This document shows, one piece after another, positions 6,488 through 13,047 of a DNA stretch of 13,047 nucleotides; position 1 is the stretch's first letter; every line of letters begins with the position of its first letter. Made by a program: the position numbers and the translations under genes. The stretch is from JALZCH01 sp036400075. GTDB lineage: Bacteria > Acidobacteriota > Blastocatellia > Pyrinomonadales > Pyrinomonadaceae. The notes beneath the pieces are model-generated. The model saw only the letters and a list, made by a program, of their open reading frames with translations, did no database searches and was not told the DNA's origin. The stretch spans positions 1-13,047 of the forward strand of contig DASWLV010000208.1 of assembly GCA_036400075.1 (NCBI GenBank), given 5' to 3'.

Positions 6488-8932
6488 ATGAAAGTTTTAA
6501 AATTCGGCGGTTCTTCGGTTGCAAATGCAGAGAACATAGAAAAAGTCATTGAGATTGTCAGAAATGCGGTTGAAAGGGACGTTTGCGCGATTGTTTTATC
6601 TGCTATGCAAGGCACGACTGACGCTCTTATAGACGCGGCGAAAACCGCCGAACATAACGACGAGTCTTTCCGAGCTAAAATCGAAGAAATCGAAAACAAA
6701 CATTTTCACGCTGTCAGCTCACTCATTCCAAACGAAGAGCAAACGCCAATTTTAAATTTTCTCAACAAAAACCTCGACGAGCTAAAAAGCATTTGCGAAG
6801 GCGTTTTTCTGCTCGGCGAATTGACTGCGCGCTCGCTCGACCGGATTGTCAGTTTCGGCGAGCTTTTCTCGACTAAAATTTTTGCCGCCAAGCTCGCCTC
6901 GCTCGGCATAGCAAATGTTTGGCAAGACAGCCGCGCGCTAATCCGCACCGATTCAAATTTCACTTTTGCCGCAGTTGATTTTCAAGCTACAAACCGGCAA
7001 ATCAAAGATTTTTTTTCTGCTGCCGCAAACTCTAAACTTTTCATTTTGCCGGGTTTCATAGCGTCTGACGCAAATGGCGCGACGACTACATTAGGGCGCG
7101 GCGGTTCGGATTACACGGCGGCGATTTTGGCGGCGGCTCTCGATGCGAAAGTTCTGGAAATCTGGACGGATGTTTCCGGGATGATGACCGCCGATCCGAG
7201 GCTTGTCAAAAACAGCAAAAACATTCAACGAATCACTTATCAGGAAGCGATGGAATTGTCTCATTTCGGCGCGAAAGTAATTTATCCGCCGACAATTCAG
7301 CCGGTTTTGCAGAAAAAAATCCCGATTTGGATCAAAAACACTTTTGCGCACGAAGATTTCGGCACACTAGTCGAAGCGGCAACTGAATCCGAAACGGACA
7401 TCGTGCGCGGAATTTCGAGCATTGGCGCAATTTCGGTTTTAAGTCTCGAAGGCAGCGGAATGGTCGGCGTCCCCGGTTTTTCCAAACGCCTTTTCGACGC
7501 TCTTTCGCGCGCCAGCATCAATGTCATTTTAATTACGCAAAGCTCTTCAGAACATTCGATTTGCGTTGCAGTCGAAGAAAAATTCAGCGAATTGGCGAAA
7601 GCAATTGTTGATGCGGAATTTTCTTACGAAATCGAAGCGGGGAAAATCGAGCCGCTCAAAATCGAAAACGGGCTTTCGATTCTCGCACTCGTCGGCGATC
7701 AGATGAGAAACCATCCGGGCATTTCCGGGAAAATGTTTTCCACGCTGGGACACAACGGAATTAACATTCGCGCCATCGCGCAAGGCTCTTCGGAACGCAA
7801 CATTTCAGCCATTATTTCTTCTGCGGATGTTCGCAAAGCCATCAACACGCTGCACGAAGAATTTTTCTCCGGCGCGAAACAAGTCAACGTTTTTCTGGTC
7901 GGCGTCGGCACGGTCGGCGGCAAATTGATTGAACAAATTCGCCTGCAAATTGATTATTTACGCGAAAATCTGCGGCTTAATCTGCGCATCGTCGGTGTTG
8001 CCAACAGCCGCCGAATGCTTTTTGACGAAGAAGGCGTTAATTTGGCGAATCTGCCCGAACAGTTTGAAAACGCTCCGAAAATGAATTTAAACGAATTTGT
8101 CGGAATTGTTTTTGAGAAAAACTTGCGAAACTCGATTTTTGTTGATGCCACAGCTAATTCCGAAGTCGCCGCAGTTTATCCGCAGTTATTGGAAAAAAGC
8201 GTTTCGGTTGTCGCTACCAATAAAATTGCCTGCTCTTCCGAATACGAAAATTATTTGCAATTAAAAAATCTGGCGCGCGAATTTAACACGGCGTTTTTGT
8301 TTGAAACCAACGTCGGCGCAGGATTACCGATTATCAACACGCTCAACGATCTGCTTCGCAGCGGCGACCGCGTAAATCGCATTGAAGCCGTTTTATCCGG
8401 CACGCTCAATTTTGTTTTTAACAATTACGACGGCTCGCTCTCGTTTGCTTCAGTAGTTCGACAGGCTCAAGCCGAAGGCTACACCGAACCCGATTCGCGA
8501 CTGGATTTAAGCGGCACGGATGTCGCCCGAAAAATCTTAATTTTAGCGCGCGAAGCCGGTTATCGTATCGAAATGTCGGATGTCGAAAACACGCCGTTTC
8601 TGCCTGCTTCGTGTTTTGAAGGTTCGGTTGAGGATTTTTATGCGGAAATGGAGCGCAGCGAACCGCATTTCCGCGAGCTGCTCGACAGCGCAATACGTGA
8701 AAACCTTTCGCTCAAATACATCGCTTCGTTTGAAAACGGAAAAGCGAGCGTCGGTTTGCAAAAAATCCCGACAACTCACAATTTCGCTAATCTTTCAGGC
8801 AAAGACAACGCCGTTTTGTATTACACAAATCGTTATGCCGATTTGCCTTTAGTCGTCAAAGGCGCGGGCGCGGGCGCAGATGTGACGGCGGCTGGCGTTT
8901 TTGCGGATATTATTCGAGCGGCGAGAGTCTGA
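6488..8932 (+). CDS. thrA: Bifunctional aspartokinase / homoserine dehydrogenase
   Basis: The 814-residue fusion catalyses the first and third steps of the aspartate pathway, close to the 820 residues of E. coli ThrA. The aspartokinase domain opens with KVLKFGGSSVANAENI (2-17) and contains GRGGSDYTAAILAAAL (about 204-219), then WTDVSGMMTADPR. Two regulatory ACT repeats follow. One lies around 315-370 (LSLEGSGMVGVPGFSKRLF) and the other around 395-455 (LALVGDQMRNHPGISGKMF), implying allosteric inhibition, probably by threonine. The dehydrogenase starts near 466 with the NAD(P) loop VFLVGVGTVGGKL. It continues with VATNKIA (near 577), SGTLNFVFN (near 636) and the catalytic GYTEPDSRLDLSGTDVARK (near 663-681). 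No frameshift or missing catalytic block is seen. The gene follows thrC by 1 nt and ends only 3 bp from the convergent toxin gene, without a terminator hairpin between them. Confidence 0.95.
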   Translation: MKVLKFGGSSVANAENIEKVIEIVRNAVERDVCAIVLSAMQGTTDALIDAAKTAEHNDESFRAKIEEIENKHFHAVSSLIPNEEQTPILNFLNKNLDELKSICEGVFLLGELTARSLDRIVSFGELFSTKIFAAKLASLGIANVWQDSRALIRTDSNFTFAAVDFQATNRQIKDFFSAAANSKLFILPGFIASDANGATTTLGRGGSDYTAAILAAALDAKVLEIWTDVSGMMTADPRLVKNSKNIQRITYQEAMELSHFGAKVIYPPTIQPVLQKKIPIWIKNTFAHEDFGTLVEAATESETDIVRGISSIGAISVLSLEGSGMVGVPGFSKRLFDALSRASINVILITQSSSEHSICVAVEEKFSELAKAIVDAEFSYEIEAGKIEPLKIENGLSILALVGDQMRNHPGISGKMFSTLGHNGINIRAIAQGSSERNISAIISSADVRKAINTLHEEFFSGAKQVNVFLVGVGTVGGKLIEQIRLQIDYLRENLRLNLRIVGVANSRRMLFDEEGVNLANLPEQFENAPKMNLNEFVGIVFEKNLRNSIFVDATANSEVAAVYPQLLEKSVSVVATNKIACSSEYENYLQLKNLAREFNTAFLFETNVGAGLPIINTLNDLLRSGDRVNRIEAVLSGTLNFVFNNYDGSLSFASVVRQAQAEGYTEPDSRLDLSGTDVARKILILAREAGYRIEMSDVENTPFLPASCFEGSVEDFYAEMERSEPHFRELLDSAIRENLSLKYIASFENGKASVGLQKIPTTHNFANLSGKDNAVLYYTNRYADLPLVVKGAGAGADVTAAGVFADIIRAARV

Positions 8933-8935
8933 AAT

Positions 8936-9268
8936 TTAAGGCTGAAACAATCGCTTGATCTCAACGTCAACTTTTTGCAAATCTTCATCGGAAAGTTTGC
9001 CAATTTTGCGGACAATGCGATTTTTGTCAATTGCCCGCATTTGAAAAATCATCACGACCGAAGTTGTGGTTAATCCGTTTTCGGTGGAGGGTTCAATCTG
9101 AACGGCAAACGCGAAATGTAAAGCATTTAAATTTGAGGTCACGGGCGCGATCATTAACATCGGTTCGCCGGCGAAGTCAGTTTGCACGGCGATTGCAGGT
9201 CTTCTGCCGCTTTGTTCGTGTCCGTTGGTGCTGGGTAAATTGACCAGCAAAACGTCTCCGCGCGCCAT
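8936..9268 (-). CDS. MazF/PemK-type toxin, probable sequence-specific endoribonuclease
   Basis: The 110-residue protein has the MazF/PemK layout. It opens MARGDVLLVNLPSTNG, followed by HEQSGRRPAIAVQ, where the arginines after the glycine are the usual RNA-binding/catalytic region. APVTSNLNAL, NGLTTTSVVMIFQMRAIDKNR and IGKLSDEDLQKVD follow in the family order. Such toxins cleave mRNA when their antitoxin is lost. The start ATG overlaps the antitoxin stop as TAATG (9270-9266), the standard coupling of antitoxin-first pairs. The reading frame is complete and the motifs intact, so it may be active. It lies at the 3' end of the proB-proA side and runs tail-to-tail into thrA. Its cleavage site cannot be predicted. 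Confidence 0.85.
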   Translation of the reverse strand: MARGDVLLVNLPSTNGHEQSGRRPAIAVQTDFAGEPMLMIAPVTSNLNALHFAFAVQIEPSTENGLTTTSVVMIFQMRAIDKNRIVRKIGKLSDEDLQKVDVEIKRLFQP

Positions 9269-9471
9269 TATTCCGTTTCCGCTAATTGTTTTTCAAAATT
9301 CACAAAATCTTCAACGCTTGCAGCTTCCCACTCGGCAAATTCTTTTTCCAGATCAGCTTCGCCAGTGTGTGAACGCTCTTTCAAAAAAACACCAAATTCA
9401 TACCAATTCAGAAGCTTATCTTCGTCTAGCTGTTTCGCTAAAGCCAAAACTTTTTCGGTTGTAATCTGCAT
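9268..9471 (-). CDS. Small antitoxin of the MazF-type pair
   Basis: The ATG at 9471 gives 67 residues beginning MQITTEKVLALAKQLDEDKLL. An N-terminal helical part (about 5-32, ending EFGVFLKERS) resembles DUF2281-like antitoxin proteins. The acidic C-terminal part (LEKEFAEWEAASVEDFVNFE, about 41-60) is the form expected for a toxin-wrapping tail. The frame is open 13 codons further upstream to a TTG at 9510, but that extension crosses the promoter-like TATAAT and lacks helix-forming character, so the ATG is preferred. The stop overlaps the toxin ATG by one base. Role follows from position and composition, as the family is poorly conserved. The N-terminal domain could bind the promoter for autorepression; this is inferred from other pairs. 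Confidence 0.75.
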   Translation of the reverse strand: MQITTEKVLALAKQLDEDKLLNWYEFGVFLKERSHTGEADLEKEFAEWEAASVEDFVNFEKQLAETE

Positions 9472-9493
9472 AAAATCCCGACCTCGAACACAA

Positions 9494-9502
9494 ATTATAA
9501 CA
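9494..9502 (-). promoter_or_regulatory. Extended -10 promoter of the toxin-antitoxin pair
   Basis: Read on the minus strand, TGTTATAAT is a perfect TATAAT with the TGn extension. It lies in the 63-bp gap between the proA stop and the antitoxin ATG. The expected transcript start, about 7 nt downstream near 9487, leaves a short leader with a gaggtcggga stretch before the ATG at 9471. No clear -35 is seen, as is common with extended -10 sites. It would let the pair be transcribed independently of proBA. Confidence 0.5.
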
Positions 9503-9534
9503 CGCGGCAAAATATTTCAGATTCTTTCTGATGT

Positions 9535-10818
9535 TCACGAGCGCGTTTGACCTTCGCCTAAAACAACGTATTTATAAGTCGTCAACTGTTCAACGCCGAC
9601 CGGACCGCGAGCGTGCAGGCGACCTGTAGAAATGCCGATTTCGGCTCCCATTCCGAATTCGCCGCCGTCGGCAAACTGAGTCGAAGCGTTGTGCAGAACA
9701 ATGGCGCTGTCCACTTCGCTTAAAAACTTTGTTGCCGCCGCTCCGTCTTCGGCAATAATCGCATCTGTGTGATGTGAGCCGTAAGTGTTGATATGTGCGA
9801 TTGCTTCCCGGACATCTGCAACGACTTTAACCGAAAGCACTGCATCGAGATATTCCGTCGCCCAATCTGCTTCTTGAGCCGGAACAACTCGTTTGTCGAG
9901 AGCTTGAACCACTTCGTCTCCGCGCACTTCGCAGCTTGAGGCAAACAACGCATCGAGAATTTCCGGCAGAAGAGTCGAAACCGCCGAACGGTCAACAAGC
10001 AGAGATTCCGTCGCGCCGCAAATTCCGGTGCGGCGCAATTTGGCGTTTAATAAAACCTGCTTTGCCATTTCCGGTTTTGCGGAAGCGTGAAAATAAGTGT
10101 GACAGTTGCCGTCCAGATGCAGAATCGTCGGAACTCGACTTTCATTTAAAATTCTTTCGGTCAGAGATTTTCCGCCGCGCGGAATGATTACGTCAATCAA
10201 ATCCGTGAGAGTCAGCATCTGTCCGACCGCCGCACGGTCGCGAGTCGGAACGAGCTGAACGGCATCGGCTGGCAGTCCGGCGTTTTGCAAACCGGCGTGA
10301 AGGCAAGATGCAATCGCTGTTGACGAGTTGAGGCTCTCCGAACCGCCTCGCAAAATAACGGCGTTGCCGGATTTAAGACACAGCCCGCCCGCGTCTGCGG
10401 TGACGTTCGGGCGTGATTCGTAAATTATTCCGATTACTCCGAGCGGAACGCTGACGCGGCTGATCTGCAAATTGTTAGGGCGTTTCCATTCAGCCAGAAT
10501 TTTGCCGACTGGCTCGTCTAATTCAGCAATTTGCTCCAAACCTTGCGCCATCGCTTCGACGCGAGCCGGATTTAACAGCAATCGGTCGAGCAGAGCGTTG
10601 GAAATTTCATTTTGCCGCGCCGCTGCAACGTCTTCGGCGTTTGCCGCCAGCAAAGCCGATTCGTTTTCGCGCAGATTTTGCGCCGCCGCTCGCAAAGCCG
10701 CGTTTTTTTGTTCGGTTTCGGCTTTCGCCAAGACACGGTAAGCGGTTCGCGCTCGTTCGCCAAGTGTCCGCATCAGCGTCGTTACATCTTCGTGTTCTCT
10801 AGTAAATTCCGCTTTCAT
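9535..10818 (-). CDS. proA: Glutamate-5-semialdehyde dehydrogenase (gamma-glutamyl phosphate reductase)
   Basis: ProA reduces glutamyl-5-phosphate with NADPH to glutamate-5-semialdehyde, the second step of proline synthesis. The protein is 427 residues from the ATG at 10818, a normal ProA length. Motifs include VPLGVIGIIYESRPNVT (about 124-140), GNAVILRGGSES (151-162), DVIIPRGGKSL, and ILHLDGNCHTY. The catalytic cysteine is C267 in RRTGICGATE, and NASTQFADGGEFGMGAEIGIST lies near the C-terminus. A TTG nine codons upstream (10845) would overlap the end of proB; the ATG, 4 nt after the proB stop, is the more likely start. proB and proA form one transcript and their products act in sequence, probably with channelling of the labile phosphate intermediate. 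Downstream lies the toxin-antitoxin pair. Confidence 0.94.
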   Translation of the reverse strand: MKAEFTREHEDVTTLMRTLGERARTAYRVLAKAETEQKNAALRAAAQNLRENESALLAANAEDVAAARQNEISNALLDRLLLNPARVEAMAQGLEQIAELDEPVGKILAEWKRPNNLQISRVSVPLGVIGIIYESRPNVTADAGGLCLKSGNAVILRGGSESLNSSTAIASCLHAGLQNAGLPADAVQLVPTRDRAAVGQMLTLTDLIDVIIPRGGKSLTERILNESRVPTILHLDGNCHTYFHASAKPEMAKQVLLNAKLRRTGICGATESLLVDRSAVSTLLPEILDALFASSCEVRGDEVVQALDKRVVPAQEADWATEYLDAVLSVKVVADVREAIAHINTYGSHHTDAIIAEDGAAATKFLSEVDSAIVLHNASTQFADGGEFGMGAEIGISTGRLHARGPVGVEQLTTYKYVVLGEGQTRS

Positions 10819-10822
10819 CAAT

Positions 10823-11959
10823 TCAACTTTCGCCACCGATTTCAAGAGCCATATCGTCGCGGTGAATCAAAGTGCCGCGTCCTTTATAGCCTAAAATTCT
10901 TTCGATTTCACTGCTTTTAAATCCAACGATGCGCTCAGCGTCGGCGGAAGAATAAGCCGACAAACCTTTGCCCAATACGCGACCGCGCAAGTCTTTAATT
11001 ATAACCGCATCGCCGCGCTCAAACGCGCCCTGTACGGCGCGAACTCCGGCGGGCAGCAAACTGTTGCCTTTCATCAACGCCGCCTGCGCGCCGTCGTCAA
11101 CCACAATTGTGCCGGTCGGATGCAAAGAACCAGAAATCCAATGTTTGCGGGCGCTTTTCGGACTTGCTGCCGCGCGAAATCTGGTGCAGCGCTCGCCGTT
11201 CAAAATTCTTCGAATCGGATGCGGTGCGAAACCTTTGCCGATAATCATATCGCAGCCCGCGGCTAGGGCAATTTTCGCGGCTTCGATTTTAGTCCGCATT
11301 CCGCCCGAACCAAACGGCGAACCGGCGCCGCCCGCCATCGCCTCGATTTCAGGCGTTATCTGCCGCAATTCGGGAATGTGAACGGCAGTTGAATCAACGG
11401 CAGGATTCGCAGTGTAAAGCCCATCAACATCCGAAAACAAAAAAAGCAAATCCGCGCTAATCATCTGCGCGACGCGCGCCGCCAAACGGTCGTTGTCGCC
11501 GACAATTAATTCGGCGGTCGCAACCGTGTCGTTTTCGTTGATAATCGGAACAATCTGCGGCTCGGCGAGCAGCGTTTCAAAAGTGTTCCGGGCGTTTAGG
11601 TAACGCTTTCGATTTTCGCTGTCGTCGAGCGTGAGCAAAATCTGCGCTCCGTGCAGATTGGTATTTTCTGCTTGAAAAGCTCTTTCCCAATGCGAAAACA
11701 AATTGATTTGCCCGCAGGCTGCCGCCGCTTGTTTTTCTTCGAGCTTGAGCGCGCGATTACCGTAATGAAGCGTCCGCCGCCCAAGCGCGACCGCGCCGGA
11801 TGTGACAACCGCAACTTGAATTTCTTGATGACGCAATTCGGAAACGTCTTTCGCCAGCGTCCGCAGCCACGTTTCCCGCACCTGATTGTCGTCGCCGATC
11901 ATCAGCGACGAGCCGACTTTAATCACGACACGCCGGATATTTTGTAAATCGAGCAGCAT
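10823..11959 (-). CDS. proB: Glutamate 5-kinase with C-terminal PUA domain
   Basis: ProB phosphorylates glutamate to the unstable glutamyl-5-phosphate, the first and usually proline-inhibited step of proline synthesis. The 378-residue protein has the amino-acid-kinase domain. It shows VVIKVGSSL (11-19), VVTSGAVALGRR (51-62), IINENDTVATAEL and GDNDRLAARVA (about 138-164), and DVDGLYTANP. The glycine-rich GGAGSPFGSGGMRTKIEAA (about 209-227) is typical of ProB. Residues about 280-370 (TGTIVVDDGAQAAL, SLLPAGVRAVQGAFERGDAV) form the C-terminal PUA domain found in E. coli-type ProB. A run KSARKHWISGSLHPTG links the two. The ATG at 11959 is 19 residues before the end of the first kinase motif, as usual. 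It is followed by proA after 4 nt. Upstream is a 132-bp gap with an inverted heptad array, which separates it from argD on the same strand. Confidence 0.95.
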   Translation of the reverse strand: MLLDLQNIRRVVIKVGSSLMIGDDNQVRETWLRTLAKDVSELRHQEIQVAVVTSGAVALGRRTLHYGNRALKLEEKQAAAACGQINLFSHWERAFQAENTNLHGAQILLTLDDSENRKRYLNARNTFETLLAEPQIVPIINENDTVATAELIVGDNDRLAARVAQMISADLLFLFSDVDGLYTANPAVDSTAVHIPELRQITPEIEAMAGGAGSPFGSGGMRTKIEAAKIALAAGCDMIIGKGFAPHPIRRILNGERCTRFRAAASPKSARKHWISGSLHPTGTIVVDDGAQAALMKGNSLLPAGVRAVQGAFERGDAVIIKDLRGRVLGKGLSAYSSADAERIVGFKSSEIERILGYKGRGTLIHRDDMALEIGGES

Positions 11960-12014
11960 TAATTTATAGAGTGCGAAGCATTTAAGCCAATCAACAAAAT
12001 TGTAGAAGAGTTAA

Positions 12015-12090
12015 AACTATCAACTGTAAACTATCAACTATTCACTGTATTGCAGAATAGTTGATAGTTCACAGTTGAAAGCTCACAGTT
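12015..12090. repeat. Inverted array of degenerate 7-bp repeats forming a long hairpin, between argD and proB
   Basis: The left arm reads as heptads aactatc, aactgta, aactatc, aactatt, cactgta (12015-12049). The right arm, read on the opposite strand, gives aactgtg, agctttc, aactgtg, aactatc, aactatt. The arms 12022-12043 and 12055-12076 pair over 22 positions with one A-C mismatch and an 11-nt loop, and weaker pairing continues outward. The stem is A/T-rich with gatagtttt after it on the minus strand, so it could also slow or end argD transcription, but it does not look like a typical terminator. The rest of the 11960-12091 gap holds only a weak TATAAA just before proB. Confidence 0.8.
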
Positions 12091-12091
12091 T

Positions 12092-13047
12092 TTATTTGTT
12101 AATTTCCGACAGCGCGCTGACCAGCAATTCCATTTCGGCAATTCCAACGCACAAAGGCGGCAAAAGACGCAAAACTCGCGCGTCGCTCGAAGTTCCGGTA
12201 ATGATTTTCTTTTCGAGCAATCGAGCGTGAACGTTTTTAGCATTTTCGGCAAATTCGATTCCGAGCAAACAGCCTTTTCCGCGCAAACCGACCACATTTG
12301 GGATTTCTTGAACACGTTCGCGCAAATAATTCTCCACATTTCGCGCGTTTTCGAGCATTCCGTCCTGCTCGATTGCTTCCAAAGTCGCCAAAACGGCAGC
12401 CATCGCAAACATTCCGCCGCCGAAAGTCGTGCCTAGATCGTTCGTTTTGATTTTTGCCGATATTTTTTCATTCACCAAACAAGCGCCGACCGGAACGCCG
12501 CTGCCGAGAGATTTAGCCAGCGTGATAATATCCGGCACAACACCGCCAGCCCATTCCGAACTGGCGAAAAACCAGTTTCCCGTGCGCCCTATGCCGGTTT
12601 GCACTTCGTCGAAAATCAAACAAATCCCCCGCTCGTCGCAAATCTCGCGTAAGCCCGTGAAAAATTCAGGCGCGGCTTCCGTAACTCCAGCCATTGACTG
12701 AATCGGTTCAAGCATTATCGCCGCAACTGTTTCGTCTGCAACGGCGCGCACCGATTCTAAATCGCCGAATTCGGCTGAGATATGACCGGGAACATTTGGC
12801 TTGCCGATTTCGCGATATTTGCCCAAAAAAGTCGCCGAAATCGAGTCAGCCGTGCGTCCGTGAAAACCGCCTGAAAAAGTGATGACTTTTTCGCGCCCGG
12901 TGGCAAAGCGCGCCATTCGCATCGCGTTTTCGTTGGCTTCGGTGCCGGAGTTGCAGAAAAACGCTTTCGTCAAAGATTTTGGAGCGATGGAAACGAGCTT
13001 TTCGGCGGCTCGCGCGCGAATCTCGGAATAAACCAGATTTGAATAAA
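12092..13047 (-). CDS. argD: Acetylornithine/succinylornithine-type aminotransferase, class III (partial, 5' end beyond window)
   Basis: The frame is open from the stop at 12092 to the right edge, giving 317 visible residues; roughly the first 80 are missing. It is a PLP-dependent class III aminotransferase of the ArgD type. ArgD converts N-acyl-glutamate-5-semialdehyde to N-acyl-ornithine with glutamate as amino donor. Visible motifs are FFCNSGTEANENAMRMAR, ITFSGGFHGRT, IMLEPIQSMAGV, and the PLP-binding LIFDEVQTGIGRTG. The Schiff-base lysine lies in ITLAKSLGSGVPVGA, followed by GTTFGGGMFAMAA. A TTG at 12973 could be mistaken for the start, but the protein clearly continues upstream with SNLVYSEIRARAAEKL, normal ArgD sequence. 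Which N-acyl group is used cannot be read from these motifs. Its downstream neighbour proB also starts from glutamate. GABA or lysine-pathway aminotransferase is possible but less likely in this context. Confidence 0.88.
   Translation of the reverse strand, partial: YSNLVYSEIRARAAEKLVSIAPKSLTKAFFCNSGTEANENAMRMARFATGREKVITFSGGFHGRTADSISATFLGKYREIGKPNVPGHISAEFGDLESVRAVADETVAAIMLEPIQSMAGVTEAAPEFFTGLREICDERGICLIFDEVQTGIGRTGNWFFASSEWAGGVVPDIITLAKSLGSGVPVGACLVNEKISAKIKTNDLGTTFGGGMFAMAAVLATLEAIEQDGMLENARNVENYLRERVQEIPNVVGLRGKGCLLGIEFAENAKNVHARLLEKKIITGTSSDARVLRLLPPLCVGIAEMELLVSALSEINK

Noticed and set aside
9472..9510. A TTG start extending the antitoxin by 13 residues.
   Set aside because: The extension would run through the TATAAT promoter element and adds cysteine/arginine residues unlike the rest of the protein.
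9515..9534. Hairpin after proA (caga/tctg stem) as a terminator.
   Set aside because: The stem is only 4 bp with a mixed A/T tail, too weak to call.
10819..10845. A TTG start for proA nine codons upstream of the ATG.
   Set aside because: It would overlap the end of proB and adds residues not found in ProA; the ATG at 10818 gives the normal N-terminus.
12022..12076. Intrinsic terminator of argD.
   Set aside because: The stem is A/T-rich, the loop is 11 nt and the following T-run is only four; the heptad structure explains it better. Some effect on transcription is not excluded.

Overview
The window is a densely packed stretch of bacterial chromosome made almost entirely of amino-acid biosynthesis genes, with intermediate base composition and A/T-rich third positions alternating with GC-rich runs. 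Several traits point, by inference only, to Acidobacteriota (Blastocatellia-like) or a relative: a DUF2911 secreted protein, an M14 carboxypeptidase tail, a transcarbamylase of the acetyl/succinyl-ornithine type instead of ordinary ArgF, and a fused aspartokinase-homoserine dehydrogenase. No rRNA, tRNA, IS element, phage gene or CRISPR array was seen. No gene-free stretch exceeds about 135 bp.

Layout. (1) 1-1579, plus strand: the last 38 codons of a probable M14 zinc carboxypeptidase, a 59-bp gap with a 7-bp tandem repeat, an SRPBCC/START-like protein and a secreted DUF2911 protein, closed by a strong hairpin terminator at 1589-1620. (2) 1623-5121, minus strand, read right to left: thrB (homoserine kinase), an argF'-type N-acyl-ornithine carbamoyltransferase, trmB (tRNA m7G46 methyltransferase) and argB (N-acylglutamate kinase). 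They are nearly contiguous, and thrB and argF' overlap by an ATGA. (3) 5200-8932, plus strand: thrC and the bifunctional thrA, one nucleotide apart and divergent from thrB. (4) 8936-9471, minus strand: a MazF/PemK-type toxin and its small antitoxin. The toxin is tail-to-tail with thrA, 3 bp apart. (5) 9535-13047, minus strand: proA, proB, then a 132-bp gap holding an inverted array of 7-bp repeats, then argD, which runs off the right edge.

How the genes work together. ThrA, ThrB and ThrC cover aspartate kinase, homoserine dehydrogenase, homoserine kinase and threonine synthase. ProB and ProA carry glutamate to glutamate-5-semialdehyde for proline. ArgB, ArgD and the ArgF'-type enzyme are steps of the N-acylated arginine route, in which carbamoylation occurs before the acyl group is removed. 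The transcarbamylase lacks two residues that mark the Xanthomonas N-acetylornithine enzyme, so the pathway may use N-succinyl intermediates.

Most of the window is ordinary metabolism. I see no convincing new biological system. The best leads are the transcarbamylase specificity residues, the two 7-bp repeat arrays and the operon arrangement.
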